Of a DNA stretch of 64,000 bases, positions 48,347 to 60,110 are shown in pieces. A model generated the notes under the pieces. That model saw only the letters and a list, made by a program, of their open reading frames with translations, made no database searches and was not told the DNA's origin. Source of the stretch: Reticulascus tulasneorum (Eukaryota; Ascomycota; Sordariomycetes; Glomerellales; Reticulascaceae). The number at the start of each line of letters is the position of its first letter. Position 1 is the first letter of the stretch. Location of the stretch: NCBI GenBank assembly GCA_001557505.1, contig LSAX01000006.1:930001-994000 (forward strand), written 5' to 3'. A program made the translations under genes and the position numbers.

Positions 48347-51300
48347 CTATTGGCCCGACATCAACAACCTCCGATTCCGCTTGATAACTTGGTTCAAGCT
48401 CTTCTCCAACTTCTCCGTCTCCTTGCGAGCGAGAGCCAGCGCCGTTTCGGCGTCGTCGACACTCATCAGCGTCATGGGGTTCATCGGCGTCGTAGCCGGG
48501 TGTTTCGGCTGCGCGGACGTGACACTGCTCGATGGATCAGCCTCTGCTTCAGCAAGCATATGCGAATGCGGCGATGTGTTCTCTAGTCCGCCGAACGGCG
48601 TTTCGTCCGGGATATCCTTGCCCGGGCCGGTGTCAGCGGAATAGATGCCTGCTCCGGCGGCTGCGTCGTGACCGTAGATCCACGGCGCGATTGAATTCAA
48701 GCTCGCAGCGGCGGCTTCTCTATTAGACGCGGCTGCGCCCTTGTCACCGGAGCCCTGGATGAACGATTTCCAGCTGCCGGGGAATCCCATGTGGTTCGTT
48801 CCGAGGTTCAGGCGGGGAAGCACGTATTGGTTGATGTAGCTGATGGCTTCCTCGCGCTGGACTTTGATGACGGGGTCGTCGGCGAATACCTTTTGTGCGA
48901 ATGGATTCGGCGGGAAGTAAGATGGCCGGCCATTTGGTACGGCGCGGCCATTGATTAGGGAAAAGCCGCCGGTCCGAGCGGCATCGCGTGGCGCGACAAA
49001 AGTGCCGGGTTGGTCGCTTGCCCGAGCAACCCTCTTTTGCAGGAATAGGAACTTCTTCTCCTCACTGTCTGACAAGTTACGCAGGGAATCGCCGTTTGGA
49101 GTGACGAGAATTTGGTGGCCATCGACCGCTTTTCTAATACACTTGCCAGCAAGGAGGCTGTCATGGTCTCGTTCATTAATGAGACCCTTGATCGAAGGCG
49201 GAGGAGTGAGGGCAGCGGCAGCGTAGTTGGCGGCGTTACTACGGTCCCCTCGGGTACTCGGGTCGCCAATTGGCTTCAACATGAGCAGGTATTCTGCACT
49301 TATCATCGTGCCAGTGCTCATGAGATCCCGAAAGACGACGTCTGGACTTGTCTTGGAATTCTCAGTAGTATCTTCAGAAACTTCCGATGAGGGACCAGTC
49401 GCAGTGGTAGGCGCAGGTGGTGCCGGAGTCGGTATAGTCGCAATCTCCTTCTCCTTGCCTTTCCCCGTCTCGTCCAGCTTGGCGATCTTCGCGGCAGCTT
49501 TGACTTTCGGAACCGGCTTGTCTTCGACAACCTTCTCAGCAACAGCTTTCGCAGCAGGCTTGGGCACCACTTTTGGTGCTTCGACTGGCGTCTTCTTTGT
49601 TTGCTTCTCTGGCTGTTTCTCACTTGGCCCGGATTCAGAGCCTGCTTGCTTTTCCCGCTTCTGCTTTTTCTTGCGGCCCATGATTGGAGCGTGCTCCTCG
49701 GGCTCAACCGGCTTTGGAGTCTCCACAATCGTGACAGTCTTTTCCTTCTGGGCATCCTTTCGGTTCTTCCGTTGTTGGCTTTTAGTCGTCACCCTCACGG
49801 GAGCAGCACCAATCCTCGAAGGTGGCGGTGAGTTCGTACGAGATGCAGAAATCGATGCAGAGACTATCGAAGCGCTATCACTAATAATTTCACTTGCGGG
49901 CGTATCCGGTCGGTTTGACAGGGCGGCAATTCGCGCGGCAGTGAGAGCTACACCAATAGTTGGTGGAACTTCCGTCTTTGGCGTAGGAACGACTCTCAGT
50001 GTCTTCGGGGCTGTTCTGGTAATGGGCGATGAAACACTAGCAGTCGTGGGAGTCGGCAAAGCAGGGAATGCAGACGCATCAGACTTGTCTGTACCAGCCG
50101 TATCGAGAGTCTGGCCTTTCGGCTGGGATGCTTTAGTAGCGGCGGCGATGTTCAATGGTCCTGGGAAGGGCTTTTTGTCCGTGGCATTCGTCATGCCAGG
50201 CTGTGGAAGTAGATCGGCTGCCGGAGTGTCTACTTGCGCCTTCTTAGTGGCTGCAGGGGCCACCTTTGGCGTAGGCATTGCCGCCATGGCTGGAGCCGCA
50301 GCTTGCTGGGTGCTTGTCTTGACGACATCCAAGGCTGGGAAGTCCTCTTCCTGCAACACAGGGTTCGCCTTGGGCTTAAACTGCGATGCAATATCGTTTG
50401 ACAACCCACTCTCAACTGCCAAAGCTTTAATATTTTTCCTGGCTTCTGACCCCGGGCCCTTTTTGCGTGGGGTTTGGTCTGGAGTGATGTTGCCTGCGAC
50501 GATAGGCAGTGCTGCGACCTTTGGCCCCGTTGGTATATGGGGTATTGCAGCAAGTGGCTGGATCATCACTTGATTCTGCACCGCCAATGGGTGGCCATGG
50601 GGTATCCCGATTCCAGGTGGCGGAGTCGCTACTGCAGTCAAACGGATCGAGACATCAAGCCCACCTAGAGGTCCAAAGCTGTTTGGTAGCGGGTCGTCTG
50701 ATACTAATGCATCCACGGAAGTTGAGGCCTCATCGAGTGAAGGTAGTTCATCGTCATCTAGAGCCACAATTAGCGCAAGCCATGACAGATGACGATGAAG
50801 CAAGAAAAGAGGTCAAAGTTCATCAAAACAACACGCGATCAACCGGCAAGACATATATACATCGGGCCACAAGATCAAGTCACGGCTTCCGTCATCGTCT
50901 TCCAGGATGAACTGCGAATTGAGCGAAACAGTACGAGGGAACTGAGAGCAAAGATGCTATATTTTGACCATGTACCACTCCCACCCTCGGCTGGAGATTG
51001 ACGTTGGTAATGTTAACGTACATTAGGGCGAATGGAAGACGATGATGGCTTGCCTGACGTGACCTTGTAAACCATGACATGCAAGTCCCAACAGAAAAGA
51101 GGTAGGAAGTCGAGAAACGAGTTTATCGTGACGACCTCCGATTGCCCAAAAAGGAAAAGAAAAGCAAAACTTGACGCCAAACGCAACCCCTGACCACTCC
51201 CCTGAGCGGCCCATGTTTTCCGCAATGCTCGCCGAAATCAATGGTGTAATAATTGTTGTGGACTTTCGAGCAGGCGATGCGCCTCTCTCTGGTATGCCTC

Positions 51301-53969
51301 GACGCCCCCTCATGATACATGGAATGTCAAACAGTATCCTATACAACCGACACCCCCAAAATCTATTTGCTTGTTGCCAAGCTACCATCCGGAACCGGGG
51401 AATCGTGTGTTGTACATCATGTTCGGATTGTACCCACCTTGGCTCTGTCCACCGAACAGTCCCTGTCCGACTCCGGCATTGCTCTGTGACTGGTGCTGCA
51501 TTCTCGCTTGCAAGATACTCGGGTCCGCAAGATCAACTAGGCCACCTCCCCCAGAGGAGGAAGTGTTAGCATGTCTGTGCTTCTTCCCCTTCTTCTTCTG
51601 CTTTGGACCGAAGTCTTGGAATGCTCCAGGCTGGTTACCGTAGAGCGATGCCAGGAGGCCCGAAGCAGGAGCTGGGGTAGAGGAGGTAGAGGGTGGGTAC
51701 TGATTAGAAAAAGAAGAGAGCATGTACTCACGCTTTCCTGCATCATGAGCCTGACTGTTGGCTCCGCCGCGACCACGAATCAGGCTCTGAAGTAACTCGG
51801 CGGAATCTTTCGACGCGGCTCCGAACGCCGCACCACCAAAAGTTGGCCCTTGACCGAACATGCTCGGGGGCGTCCCAGTGGATTTGAGTCCTGGAGGGGG
51901 GCCAGGCATAGACGATGCATAGAATTGGCCGCCAGGTTGAGAATGGAATGATGTAGGCATCATGGCCGATTGTTGTGCCATGATTCTCGGGTTCGCGGCA
52001 ACTTTGACCGATGTGGATGATGATCCAGGATTTTCATTAGCAAAGCTGAATCTTGAGCCCTGTCGGTTGTGCCCTTGCTGCTGGAGGAGCGCGGATTGGC
52101 TTGGCGAGATACCTGGAGGCAAGTGGTCTGCAAATCCGCTCTGCGGTCGCATGAAAAGCTGCTGCTGGGGAGTCATTGTTCGACTGCCAATGGAGCCGAC
52201 ATTAGACGATCCTTGCCCAAAACTTGAGCCAAGTGCAGGCCCAAAGAGGCCATCAGTGCTCGTTCGTTGGATTGGCGGTTGGGCTGTTCGTCGTTGATCG
52301 TAGCCATGGGTTTCGCGAACTTGTTCTCGATCTTCGGGTTCGCCACCTAAGGCGAGGCTGCCGCCAGTTTCAGGTTCCCCTTCGGATGGCTCCTGAATGT
52401 CCAGTTGATCTTCTTGGTCCAGACCCAAGCGAGGCTCTTCGTCTTCTCGTAGATGTCTTCTCTTCTCGCCACCCTGGCAATCGAACATTGGTGGATATGT
52501 CTCAAGAAGCTGTGCCACATCCGTGGTTGTCCAGGTGAACGGACACGCTTCCATGGCCTTTAGGAGAGACTTGAGCAGGTGCTCTGGAATGCTCTTCCCA
52601 TTGGTTTGTTCTAGTGGTTGAGAACTAGGCACCGGATCCGGGGACAATTTCTTCTCGGTGTCTGGTGTAGAGGTAGGGGACTCGGCGTCCATAGACGTCT
52701 CATCTATTGCCTCTGGCACAGATTCAGCCATCAGAGGCAATGAAGTTGAGATGGCTGGACTTGAGGCAGCGCCACTTGTAGCATAACTCCCTCTCCTGCT
52801 GCGCTGAGGATTTCGAGCCCAACTAGCCGATGATGGTAGAGCTGAGCCATCACCACCATTCTCAGAACTCTCTTTGCTCGATGTCCTTGCCATGGCCTGG
52901 GAAGCGGGCTGTGGCGGAGGTGCAGACGGTGTCATTTGTTGCCGGGATGCAGAGCGTGAAGAGCCGGCTGCTTGTAACGGGCGTTGAGTGCTGATGCTGT
53001 TTAATGATGACAAATCTTGCCTTGTGTAGCTATCCTCCTCATCTCCTAGTTCGTGGAGAAACATGCACTGTCGGTTGGCACACTGCTCATGTCTCAACCA
53101 AGCAGAGCAATATTTAGTCGTGCCAAGCTGCGCTCGGAGTACTCGCTCGCCATTTTGTGAGCCGTTCACAGCTGTGATGCATTTCGCAGCATCCTCCTTC
53201 GTCTCAAATGTGACGTAGACCCCCAGCGATTGATTGTGACCATCCGAGCTCTTCCTGTTGCTTATGGAGATCTTTTGGATATTACCATACTGGCCAAAGA
53301 ATTCGGGTTTGCGTAGTGTTTTAAGTAGTTCATCTTCACGTACTGTCGGCGTCAAGCCGGTGACGTAAACCAGATTCTTTTGGACTACTCGAACGCCGAC
53401 AAGATTCTTGCGATTCTCTTTCTCGGCCTCGCGTTTTTGGACCTCTTTTTGTCGCTGATCCTGTGCGCGCCTTTTCTGGTTCTTTTGTATGTTTGCTCTA
53501 AACTCGGCAATCCTGAAAATTTGTTAGCGAGGTGCAACAAGTTTCAACCAGGCAAAAGTGGACTCGACTCACTCATCTTGCGTCACGACCTTCCATTGTA
53601 TTGTCTTTTCGTCGTAGGGCCGTCGACATGCTGGGCAGAGTCCATTTATATTATTCTTGATATTGTTGAAACAGAACTGGCAGACCTGGAAAGAACGTGA
53701 TGGGTTAGCTGCCTGATCGATCGGGTACCGCGAAAAATGCAAGCTGCGGGTACTGTACCTGATAGCCGCAAGGACATGGTCGGAAGTTCCGATCTGAGAG
53801 GTCGAATTCTTCGATACACAACGGGCTGGGAGAACTGGTTAGCAAGCTGGCCTAATGCAGCCCAAAAGTCGAGCGACGATCGCGTCGCGCTGTACAGAAG
53901 GGGGAAGGGACATGTCAAAACATACCAAGTATCTTCCTCCTCATCGAAGAAGGTGTCTTGTGGGGCCAT
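48347..53969 (-). CDS. NOT4: CCR4-NOT E3 ubiquitin ligase subunit Not4
   Basis: Exons 53969-53926, 53825-53759, 53685-53573, 53512-51438 and 50757-48347 join in phase to give 1,569 residues. The RING finger is CPLCIEEFDLSDRNFRPCPC then VCQFCFNNIKNNINGLCPAC (about residues 15-60). A basic coiled coil (IQKNQKRRAQDQRQKEVQKR) precedes the RRM (NLVYVTGLTPTVRE, GVYVTFETKEDAAKCITAVN) and a C3H zinc finger (CSAWLRHEQCANRQCMFLH). Not4 ubiquitinates stalled-ribosome and other targets within CCR4-NOT. If the last intron (51437-50758, 680 nt) is not removed, translation ends at 51382 after ...MMYNTRFPGSGW, giving 784 residues. The last exon lacks its own convincing start, begins at a CTCTAG acceptor with DDDELPSLDEAS, and ends ETEKLEKSLNQVIKRNRRLL. 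Filamentous-fungal Not4 proteins of about 1,500 residues are known, which favours the long form. Confidence 0.85.
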
Positions 53970-54685
53970 GTTGTTGTACGTCTGCCGTTATAATGATAAC
54001 TGCTCGAACGAAGGGTTGGCGGTGGAAAGGTGTCGGATAGGAGGGAGAGAGAAGTATTTGAAGACAGCCAAAGGCTTCGGGAAATGGGCGACCAAACCGC
54101 TAGTGTAGATACGGCTTAGCGGGCCTGGTCACGTGGGCCAGCTGAGATATTTGAGTCATTTGACCTGCACGCCCCAGGGCGCCACAATCCGGTTCTTGTT
54201 CAACGAAGGCACCAGAACCTGGCCTAATGAAATTGACTAACACGCCTTTTCGATTCGCCGAAATAGGCTTCTATGACGAAAGGAGTCAAGCTCAAGGTGG
54301 TGAAATATTAGATGATGGTATAATATTCGCGATTTGTTGGTTGACGAGCACTGATTGGGTAGATGTTACTACCTGAGTCCTGAACGTGTAGACAAGCCAT
54401 ACAGGCGAACGTTCAGGTAAATATCACCCGAGACCCAACAGTAGATATTACAGTCCGTAGGAGACTGTTCTGTAGAATGGGCAATAGTATGCCATAAACT
54501 GCAAATGCTGCTGGATGCAGAGCGAGTGATGGAAGTGTCACCAATGCACCTCATGTTATGTGCACACCCCGCAACTGGGGTGGGGTTAGTAGATCGAGCT
54601 TCCAAATTCCCCGGCGAGTCGCAACATCATCACCTCAATCCACCTTCACAGAGGCATTGGCAAAACAACCCCTTGACACGCAACA
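53970..54685. promoter_or_regulatory. divergent promoter region between NOT4 and the complex I 30-kDa gene
   Basis: About 0.7 kb separates the two start codons. No specific operator is recognised and no gene is seen. Confidence 0.5.
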
Positions 54686-55589
54686 ATGGCGACGAAGCTC
54701 TACCGAAGTAGAGCTCTAGCGGGCCTACGACAGTGCCGTGGCAGCGATATCCGATGTTTCTCAACGTCAATCCCGCAATTGGTCGCTATCCCTAAAGATA
54801 GTCCAAACATGAGGCACGCTCCCCGAGCCCCAGTCGGGCCTCTGACGGCCCCGATTGTCAACCCGGCCGACAAGTACGCCTCGAAGGCAGACAGTCTTCA
54901 CAAGTATGGCGCTTGGGTGATGGGCTGCCTGCCGAAATATGTCCAACAGTTCTCTGTTTGGAAGGATGAGCTCACCATCTACATCTCTCCTGCGGGAACC
55001 ATCCCAGTGTTTTCCTTCTTGAAATGTTGGCCAATCCGTTACCCGCAGCCATGCTTGCTCAGATTTCTAACACGATATAGACAACACCGCTGCCGAATTC
55101 ACTCAGGTCAGCGACATCACCGCGCTCGACTTCCCGTCAAGAGATCAGCGATTCGAGGTCGTTTATAATTTGCTCAGTGTTCGGCACAATGCTCGAATCC
55201 GAGTAAAGACCTATGCCGACGAGGCTTCTCCAGTCCCGAGTATTACGCCGCTGTTCGATGGAGCCAACTGGTACGAACGAGAAGTCTATGATCTCTTTGG
55301 CGTCTTCTTTACCGACCATCCTGATCTTCGTCGAATCATGACTGATTACGGTTTTGAGGGCCATCCTCTGCGAAAGGATTTCCCACTCACCGGCTACACC
55401 GAAATTCGATATGATGAGGAGAAGAAGCGAATTGTTACGGAGCCACTTGAGCTGACCCAGGCTTTCCGTAACTTCGAAGGCGGCACCAGCTCTTGGGAGC
55501 AAATTGGTCCCGGTGTGGACCGGACGCCGGATACCTTCAAGCTTCCCACCCCGAAGCCGGAGGAAAAGAAGGAGGAACCAAAGAAATAG
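54686..55589 (+). CDS. NDUFS3: NADH:ubiquinone oxidoreductase (complex I) 30-kDa subunit
   Basis: Exons 54686-55025 and 55081-55589 join in phase 1 to give 282 residues. This subunit belongs to the Q module of the peripheral arm. The family signature is intact: [40 protein letters not shown] and [20 protein letters not shown], with the downstream [20 protein letters not shown]. The N-terminus ([19 protein letters not shown]...RCFSTS) is a typical mitochondrial presequence. The splice restores [12 protein letters not shown]; its donor, AAAT|GTTGGC, is weak compared with others in the window. The C-terminus is a Lys/Glu/Pro-rich tail ([13 protein letters not shown]). Confidence 0.96.
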
Positions 55590-56196
55590 AACCGTCTGGG
55601 CAAACCTATATATAACTGAAGTCCATGCTAGAAAAGTGTACAACTCGGAGTGCTCATTCACTTCACATTTCCCCCACGTTCCACACTTTCGGAGAAACAT
55701 CTAACAGTTCCTTGTGCTATCCGTGGTCGAAAACGCGAATACTGCCTATTGTCAACGACAAATACTTCCATGTACCGGCATTTTGGTTGTGAGGTGCTGC
55801 TAAAGTGTCGATATTTATCTTGCTTTCATCGCTGTTATCCATGGTTTGGGAGAAACAAATCGTCCGCCAACCATGGAACATCGTGAAATCTCGTTTTCTC
55901 AACCACTACATTGCCTTTTGGACCTCCCAAATCCATCGGTGGTTCTGCCTCTTTTTCTTTCTGGTAATAGTATATATTGTAGACGTTTTTCCCTAGAGAA
56001 ATTTCTCAGATTTCTCATTTCCATTTCTCTCGCAGACCAACCAACCATATTTCCAAAGATTGTCTAATCGTCAACGGCTGTAAACATACACTGTACAACA
56101 CCAACTTGGTTACTGCTTCAAGTCTTCTCAGCCTTTACATTACAACTACAAGACTCTTGAGCTTAAACATCCCACAACTCTCTTCCCAAAGTCAAG
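55590..56196. promoter_or_regulatory. intergenic with C/T-rich leader-like sequence
   Basis: After the 3' region of the complex I gene, the part from about 55940 is rich in C/T and ACAAC/CAACC motifs, like a fungal transcript leader ahead of the small open frame at 56197. Confidence 0.4.
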
Positions 56197-56490
56197 ATGT
56201 TTCGAGTTGGTAACGCAACCGCTAACTACAAGCGAAACTCCTCTTGCTCTACAATCTCGGAGCTCCAAGTCAAGAACCTTGAGCGACAGTTCTTGCATCT
56301 GCGTGATCCTCTCCTTGACTACGAAGAGGATATTGTCTTCCACGACTTCATCAGCATCGAATTACTCAAGCAAGACAGCAAAGACATGCCTACAGAGGAT
56401 GTTGGAAACTCGACTTCCCAGCACAGCCTCAAAGGACTTTGGGCCCGAGTTACACGGGGACCGAAGTCTAAGAACCAACATCGTCTCTGA
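56197..56490 (+). CDS. possible small protein of 97 residues
   Basis: A short frame starting AAG-ATG after a C/T-rich leader. It encodes a soluble polar protein (MFRVGNATANYKRNSSCSTI... LEDLL-like acidic middle... KGLWARVTRGPKSK). It has no known motif, signal peptide or membrane segment, and no intron is needed. I do not recognise it. Support is the start context, the leader and a reasonable amino-acid mix; a chance frame cannot be excluded. The region downstream to 57.8 kb has no continuation. Confidence 0.4.
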   Translation: MFRVGNATANYKRNSSCSTISELQVKNLERQFLHLRDPLLDYEEDIVFHDFISIELLKQDSKDMPTEDVGNSTSQHSLKGLWARVTRGPKSKNQHRL

Positions 56491-57845
56491 GAACTCACTA
56501 ATAAGAGATTGCGCCATCACACAACTACAAAGCAACGACTGCCATTGCGCCAACTACTGCACGCTGCAATCGGGAACTAGACAACTCTGACGCCAGAATA
56601 AGATAGTCAGGCAACTTACAGGTCTATGAGTGTGGCGCCTCATACTCGCATTGCCTCGCATTTACGCGCAATGAAGCCTGGTCTCGTAAACCGAACTCGG
56701 TCACCACGGAAATGAAGCACTATGCTTCGCTTAGTGTTTCCTTCAACTCTTCAGTTCAAAGCTTATAACGGCTCTCGATATTTGCCAGAGGCATCTCTGA
56801 GTGTCCTGGATCCGGATACATTACGAGGTCCGTGAAAACGGAATGCATCCAGTTCATCGCCTTCCACAGTATCATATAGGCAAACGAGTTCAAGCGCACT
56901 CACACCGAGAACAACTCACAGCCAACTAAATCACGAACACATATCGATCACTGGATCCAGCCCAGACACACACAAGTACGGCGCGCACATTATGTTTGGC
57001 AATGAAGAGTCGGCCTGAGGTTCAATAAAGCTGGCACCTCGTTAAGAATGGTATAAAGACGGAAGTCCTCGTGTGGCTTCAGTCTTGGAAAGGCACGGCC
57101 TAGGATGTTTGGTACGGAAGAGGAAGCTGAGGTCCATGGATAGCTTCACTTAAGTTCAAGGACACAGGATAACAAGGAGGGCGGACAAGTGGCATTCGAC
57201 ACTCGAAGGATCTTGGCAGTGGCGGCTTACAACGGAATATCACATCGCTGGGGTGCTACTAAACTAGTAGACTACCTTACCAGAACTGGAACGAAGCATG
57301 GATGGTAGATTGGGTCAAGGGAGGGAATTGAGAGACAGCGAGGATACTCTTGGCTACCGTATTCACATTAGACTGTCTGCCCAAATTGAAAAACGTCTGT
57401 GGACTTGTAATCTGTACTGCTCTTCACAAATGCATTCATACAGGATCTACATACGTAGACGACCTTTTTGTGCATGTGTAGGTTTCATCAACATTCTTGA
57501 GAGTTGCAAGATTCCATGTAAAAAACGCTGCTAATCTCTAGATCAGTGATATCCCAACAACGTAAACTTCATTAAGATGGCGTTGTTGAGGAAAGATCCC
57601 ACAGGCTGCTAAATGCGTGTTGCATAAAACCCCACTACTTCAATAAGTTTGACATGCATTAAGCGTTGTGTGCAATTAACGCGTCTACCTAACCCATTTA
57701 CGCGACGCGCGCCACAACTCTATCGCCAGGCATGCAATAGTCCGCAAATCCGAGATCCAGGCTGCTCTTCTCCTAAAATCCCCGTGGCGAAAGCTTGGTT
57801 CGGTTTGGATAATACGTACAGATCAGTCTCCTGCGAATAGTCAAG
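56491..57845. other. intergenic, no gene seen
   Basis: 1.35 kb with only short, motif-free frames. It may include the long 3' region of the small frame and the promoter of the next gene. Confidence 0.5.
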
Positions 57846-60110
57846 ATGCCTGCCAAAACGCGCTCCTCAGGCCAGGCACCTGCCAACCGCGTGTATAAGT
57901 CGTCGCCTGCCCTTCAACAAGCCATATTCCCAGGCCGCCGCAAGACGGTTACATATGGACGCCAACGAACATCCCGAGCCCCAGATTCGAAGCAGCAGAC
58001 TTTGACACAAGGGGGGTATATTCTACCGCTAGAAATGGAGCCCATCGACCTTCTGGATGACGAGCCGGACCCTCCCAAAAAACGACGGAAGACGATGGGT
58101 GATACTCCGAGCTCCTCGTACCATACGCAGACCTTGACACAGCTATACCAATCAAAAGACGAGAGCGACGAGATGTGGCAGGTTTCGGATTCGGAGGACA
58201 AAGAACACCCAGATCTGGACCTTGATTTGGGTAGAAAAGATAGCGACGACAGTCCCACCCATGATGAGAAGAGGAACATTCAGAGCAAGAGCCCTTCAGT
58301 CATCCCTCAAACGCCGACAAACAAGCAAAAAAAGACAGAGATACCATCCTCCCAAGACACGCCTATTACGCCTATGCTCGCACGATACAGCCCAGCTCCG
58401 AGGAGGTCACCGTTGAAGGACAGATCCACCAACGTCATGTCATCAATGCCGAGGGCCACTGGGTCAGCAAAGCGTCCTCGTTTGGAGATCCAAGACTCGT
58501 ATGCCACGACTAACAGTCTGCTGTCGACACTTGAGAAACAGTCCTCGCAGGAAGTTTTGGTACCAACTGTAAAGAAGCTTCGGTTTGCTACGCCCCCTGG
58601 GCGAGGCAGTATGCTCCTAGGTGAAGACCTAGACAGCCAGAGCACAACTCCCTCCCCTAAAAAGAGATGTGTTCCCAGCCAGAGGGAGATTCCAGATTCA
58701 GACGACGAGCTGGATGACGATGATGAGACTGAAGAAGTAGAGATTGACGACGACGACAAGTACGACGCTGTTGGCGAGGAGACTCAATTTCATATGGATC
58801 AGCTGCTATCTTCGTCTGAGAAGCACCTGGAAGAGTGCAGAGCAAATCCGGCTGTGCCTCCCATTAACACCGGAACGCCTGCAGGAGCAAAAGCAAGCTC
58901 AGGTGCGCTACTCCAGGTGGAGGAGCCGGAGGAACCATTATCGTTTGGTGGTCTCGATGTGCACACCGTCGAGCTCATTCCATATTCGCAAGAACCTTTG
59001 GCAGCAATGGCACCTAACCCCACGCAGGCGGCATTGTCGTCTCCAACAGCCCACAGCGCAATGGAAACCCAAGCAAAAACACAACTTTACACACAAGGGA
59101 TAGACAGCCAGCGTGTCTCTCTCGACATCATCCGCGCAATGGCGCCCCAAACGAACCGCTCCGATATCTTCATCTCAATTCATCCAGAGCACGTGGAAAA
59201 CATTGTGGCAGGCACGAAGAATCACGAGTTTCGCAACTACAGAATCCCAAGTCAGGTTGCCCGGATGTGGATCTACGTCACGAAGCCCGTCGCCGAACTG
59301 CAGTATATGGCTTGCATTAGCCACGCCAAAGAGCCGGGCGAGATAGAGGACGAAAGCGGGCTTGGAAATGCGGATTTCAATACGCGGCAAATGCAAACCA
59401 AGTTTGCGTATGAGCTTTTGGAGGTTTACGAGCTGAACGACCCGGTGCCACTGGCGGGTATGAAGCAGAACGGGTGGTTGGAAGCGCCGCCTCAAAAGTA
59501 CAACTACGTGCCGCCCGCTGTTGTGGGCCACTTAATGGCAAATCTTCGCTGTTCTCTATTTGGAGTGGACGGCGATGAAGGGGAAGAAGAGGAGGCGGCG
59601 GCACCGACTGCGCAGGTTACAATATCTCAGGAGATTGCAGATCAGATTCGTAGTGACAACGCCGCACAGTGCCCCTCGTCCTCACACGACGTGGTACCCT
59701 CAAGCCACGACTCGCCTGGCCTAGTCGTTCAGGCCAGCGCACCAAACTCCAGCTTCAAGAGACCGTCCCTGCCTGCCAGCGCAACCCCCGGCCGGACTTA
59801 CACCCGTCCATCCAACCCTACACCGAGACGAGCTACCCGGCCATCCCAAGCAACGACGGCCAGCCAGGCATCCACACCGCCCGCCTCGCCTCCGAAATCC
59901 GTTCCGCGGCCGGGTGAATGCGATTCGAGCCTCCTGCTGCTCCCGGAGGACGACGGGAGTCCAATTCGTCTCCCGCCGAGTAATTTCGAGCTCGCCTCGT
60001 CGCAGCTTCTGACAAAGAGCCAGATGCTGCCTGATAGTCTGCTGCGGGAGGATAGGCGGCCTGTTGACGTTATCTGGGACTCTGAGCAGGACGACGATGA
60101 TGAGCTTTGA
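57846..60110 (+). CDS. nuclear protein with C-terminal PUA/ASCH-like domain, unknown function
   Basis: A single exon of 754 codons. The first 420 residues are polar and likely disordered, with basic patches (PPKKRRKTMGD, a nuclear-localisation-like run) and acidic runs (SDDELDDDDETEEVEIDDDD). The short motif QTLTQ occurs twice (SKQQTLTQGGYI, YHTQTLTQLYQS). Residues about 435-580 look folded: SDIFISIHPEHVENIVAGTK, HEFRNYRIPSQVARMWIYVT, ELQYMACISHAKEPGEIEDE. The strand-turn pattern and the G-x-K-x-x-E-F-R core resemble ASCH/EVE members of the PUA superfamily, which bind modified or structured nucleic acid; this is an inference from pattern only. The C-terminus is Ser/Pro/Thr-rich and ends DVIWDSEQDDDDEL. 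Confidence 0.75.
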   Translation: MPAKTRSSGQAPANRVYKSSPALQQAIFPGRRKTVTYGRQRTSRAPDSKQQTLTQGGYILPLEMEPIDLLDDEPDPPKKRRKTMGDTPSSSYHTQTLTQLYQSKDESDEMWQVSDSEDKEHPDLDLDLGRKDSDDSPTHDEKRNIQSKSPSVIPQTPTNKQKKTEIPSSQDTPITPMLARYSPAPRRSPLKDRSTNVMSSMPRATGSAKRPRLEIQDSYATTNSLLSTLEKQSSQEVLVPTVKKLRFATPPGRGSMLLGEDLDSQSTTPSPKKRCVPSQREIPDSDDELDDDDETEEVEIDDDDKYDAVGEETQFHMDQLLSSSEKHLEECRANPAVPPINTGTPAGAKASSGALLQVEEPEEPLSFGGLDVHTVELIPYSQEPLAAMAPNPTQAALSSPTAHSAMETQAKTQLYTQGIDSQRVSLDIIRAMAPQTNRSDIFISIHPEHVENIVAGTKNHEFRNYRIPSQVARMWIYVTKPVAELQYMACISHAKEPGEIEDESGLGNADFNTRQMQTKFAYELLEVYELNDPVPLAGMKQNGWLEAPPQKYNYVPPAVVGHLMANLRCSLFGVDGDEGEEEEAAAPTAQVTISQEIADQIRSDNAAQCPSSSHDVVPSSHDSPGLVVQASAPNSSFKRPSLPASATPGRTYTRPSNPTPRRATRPSQATTASQASTPPASPPKSVPRPGECDSSLLLLPEDDGSPIRLPPSNFELASSQLLTKSQMLPDSLLREDRRPVDVIWDSEQDDDDEL

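Noticed and set aside
49227..50573. 448-codon open frame on the + strand
   Set aside because: It is antisense to the long last exon of Not4. The Ala/Val/Gly/Phe-rich translation is what the opposite strand of Ser/Pro/Lys/Ala-rich coding sequence gives.
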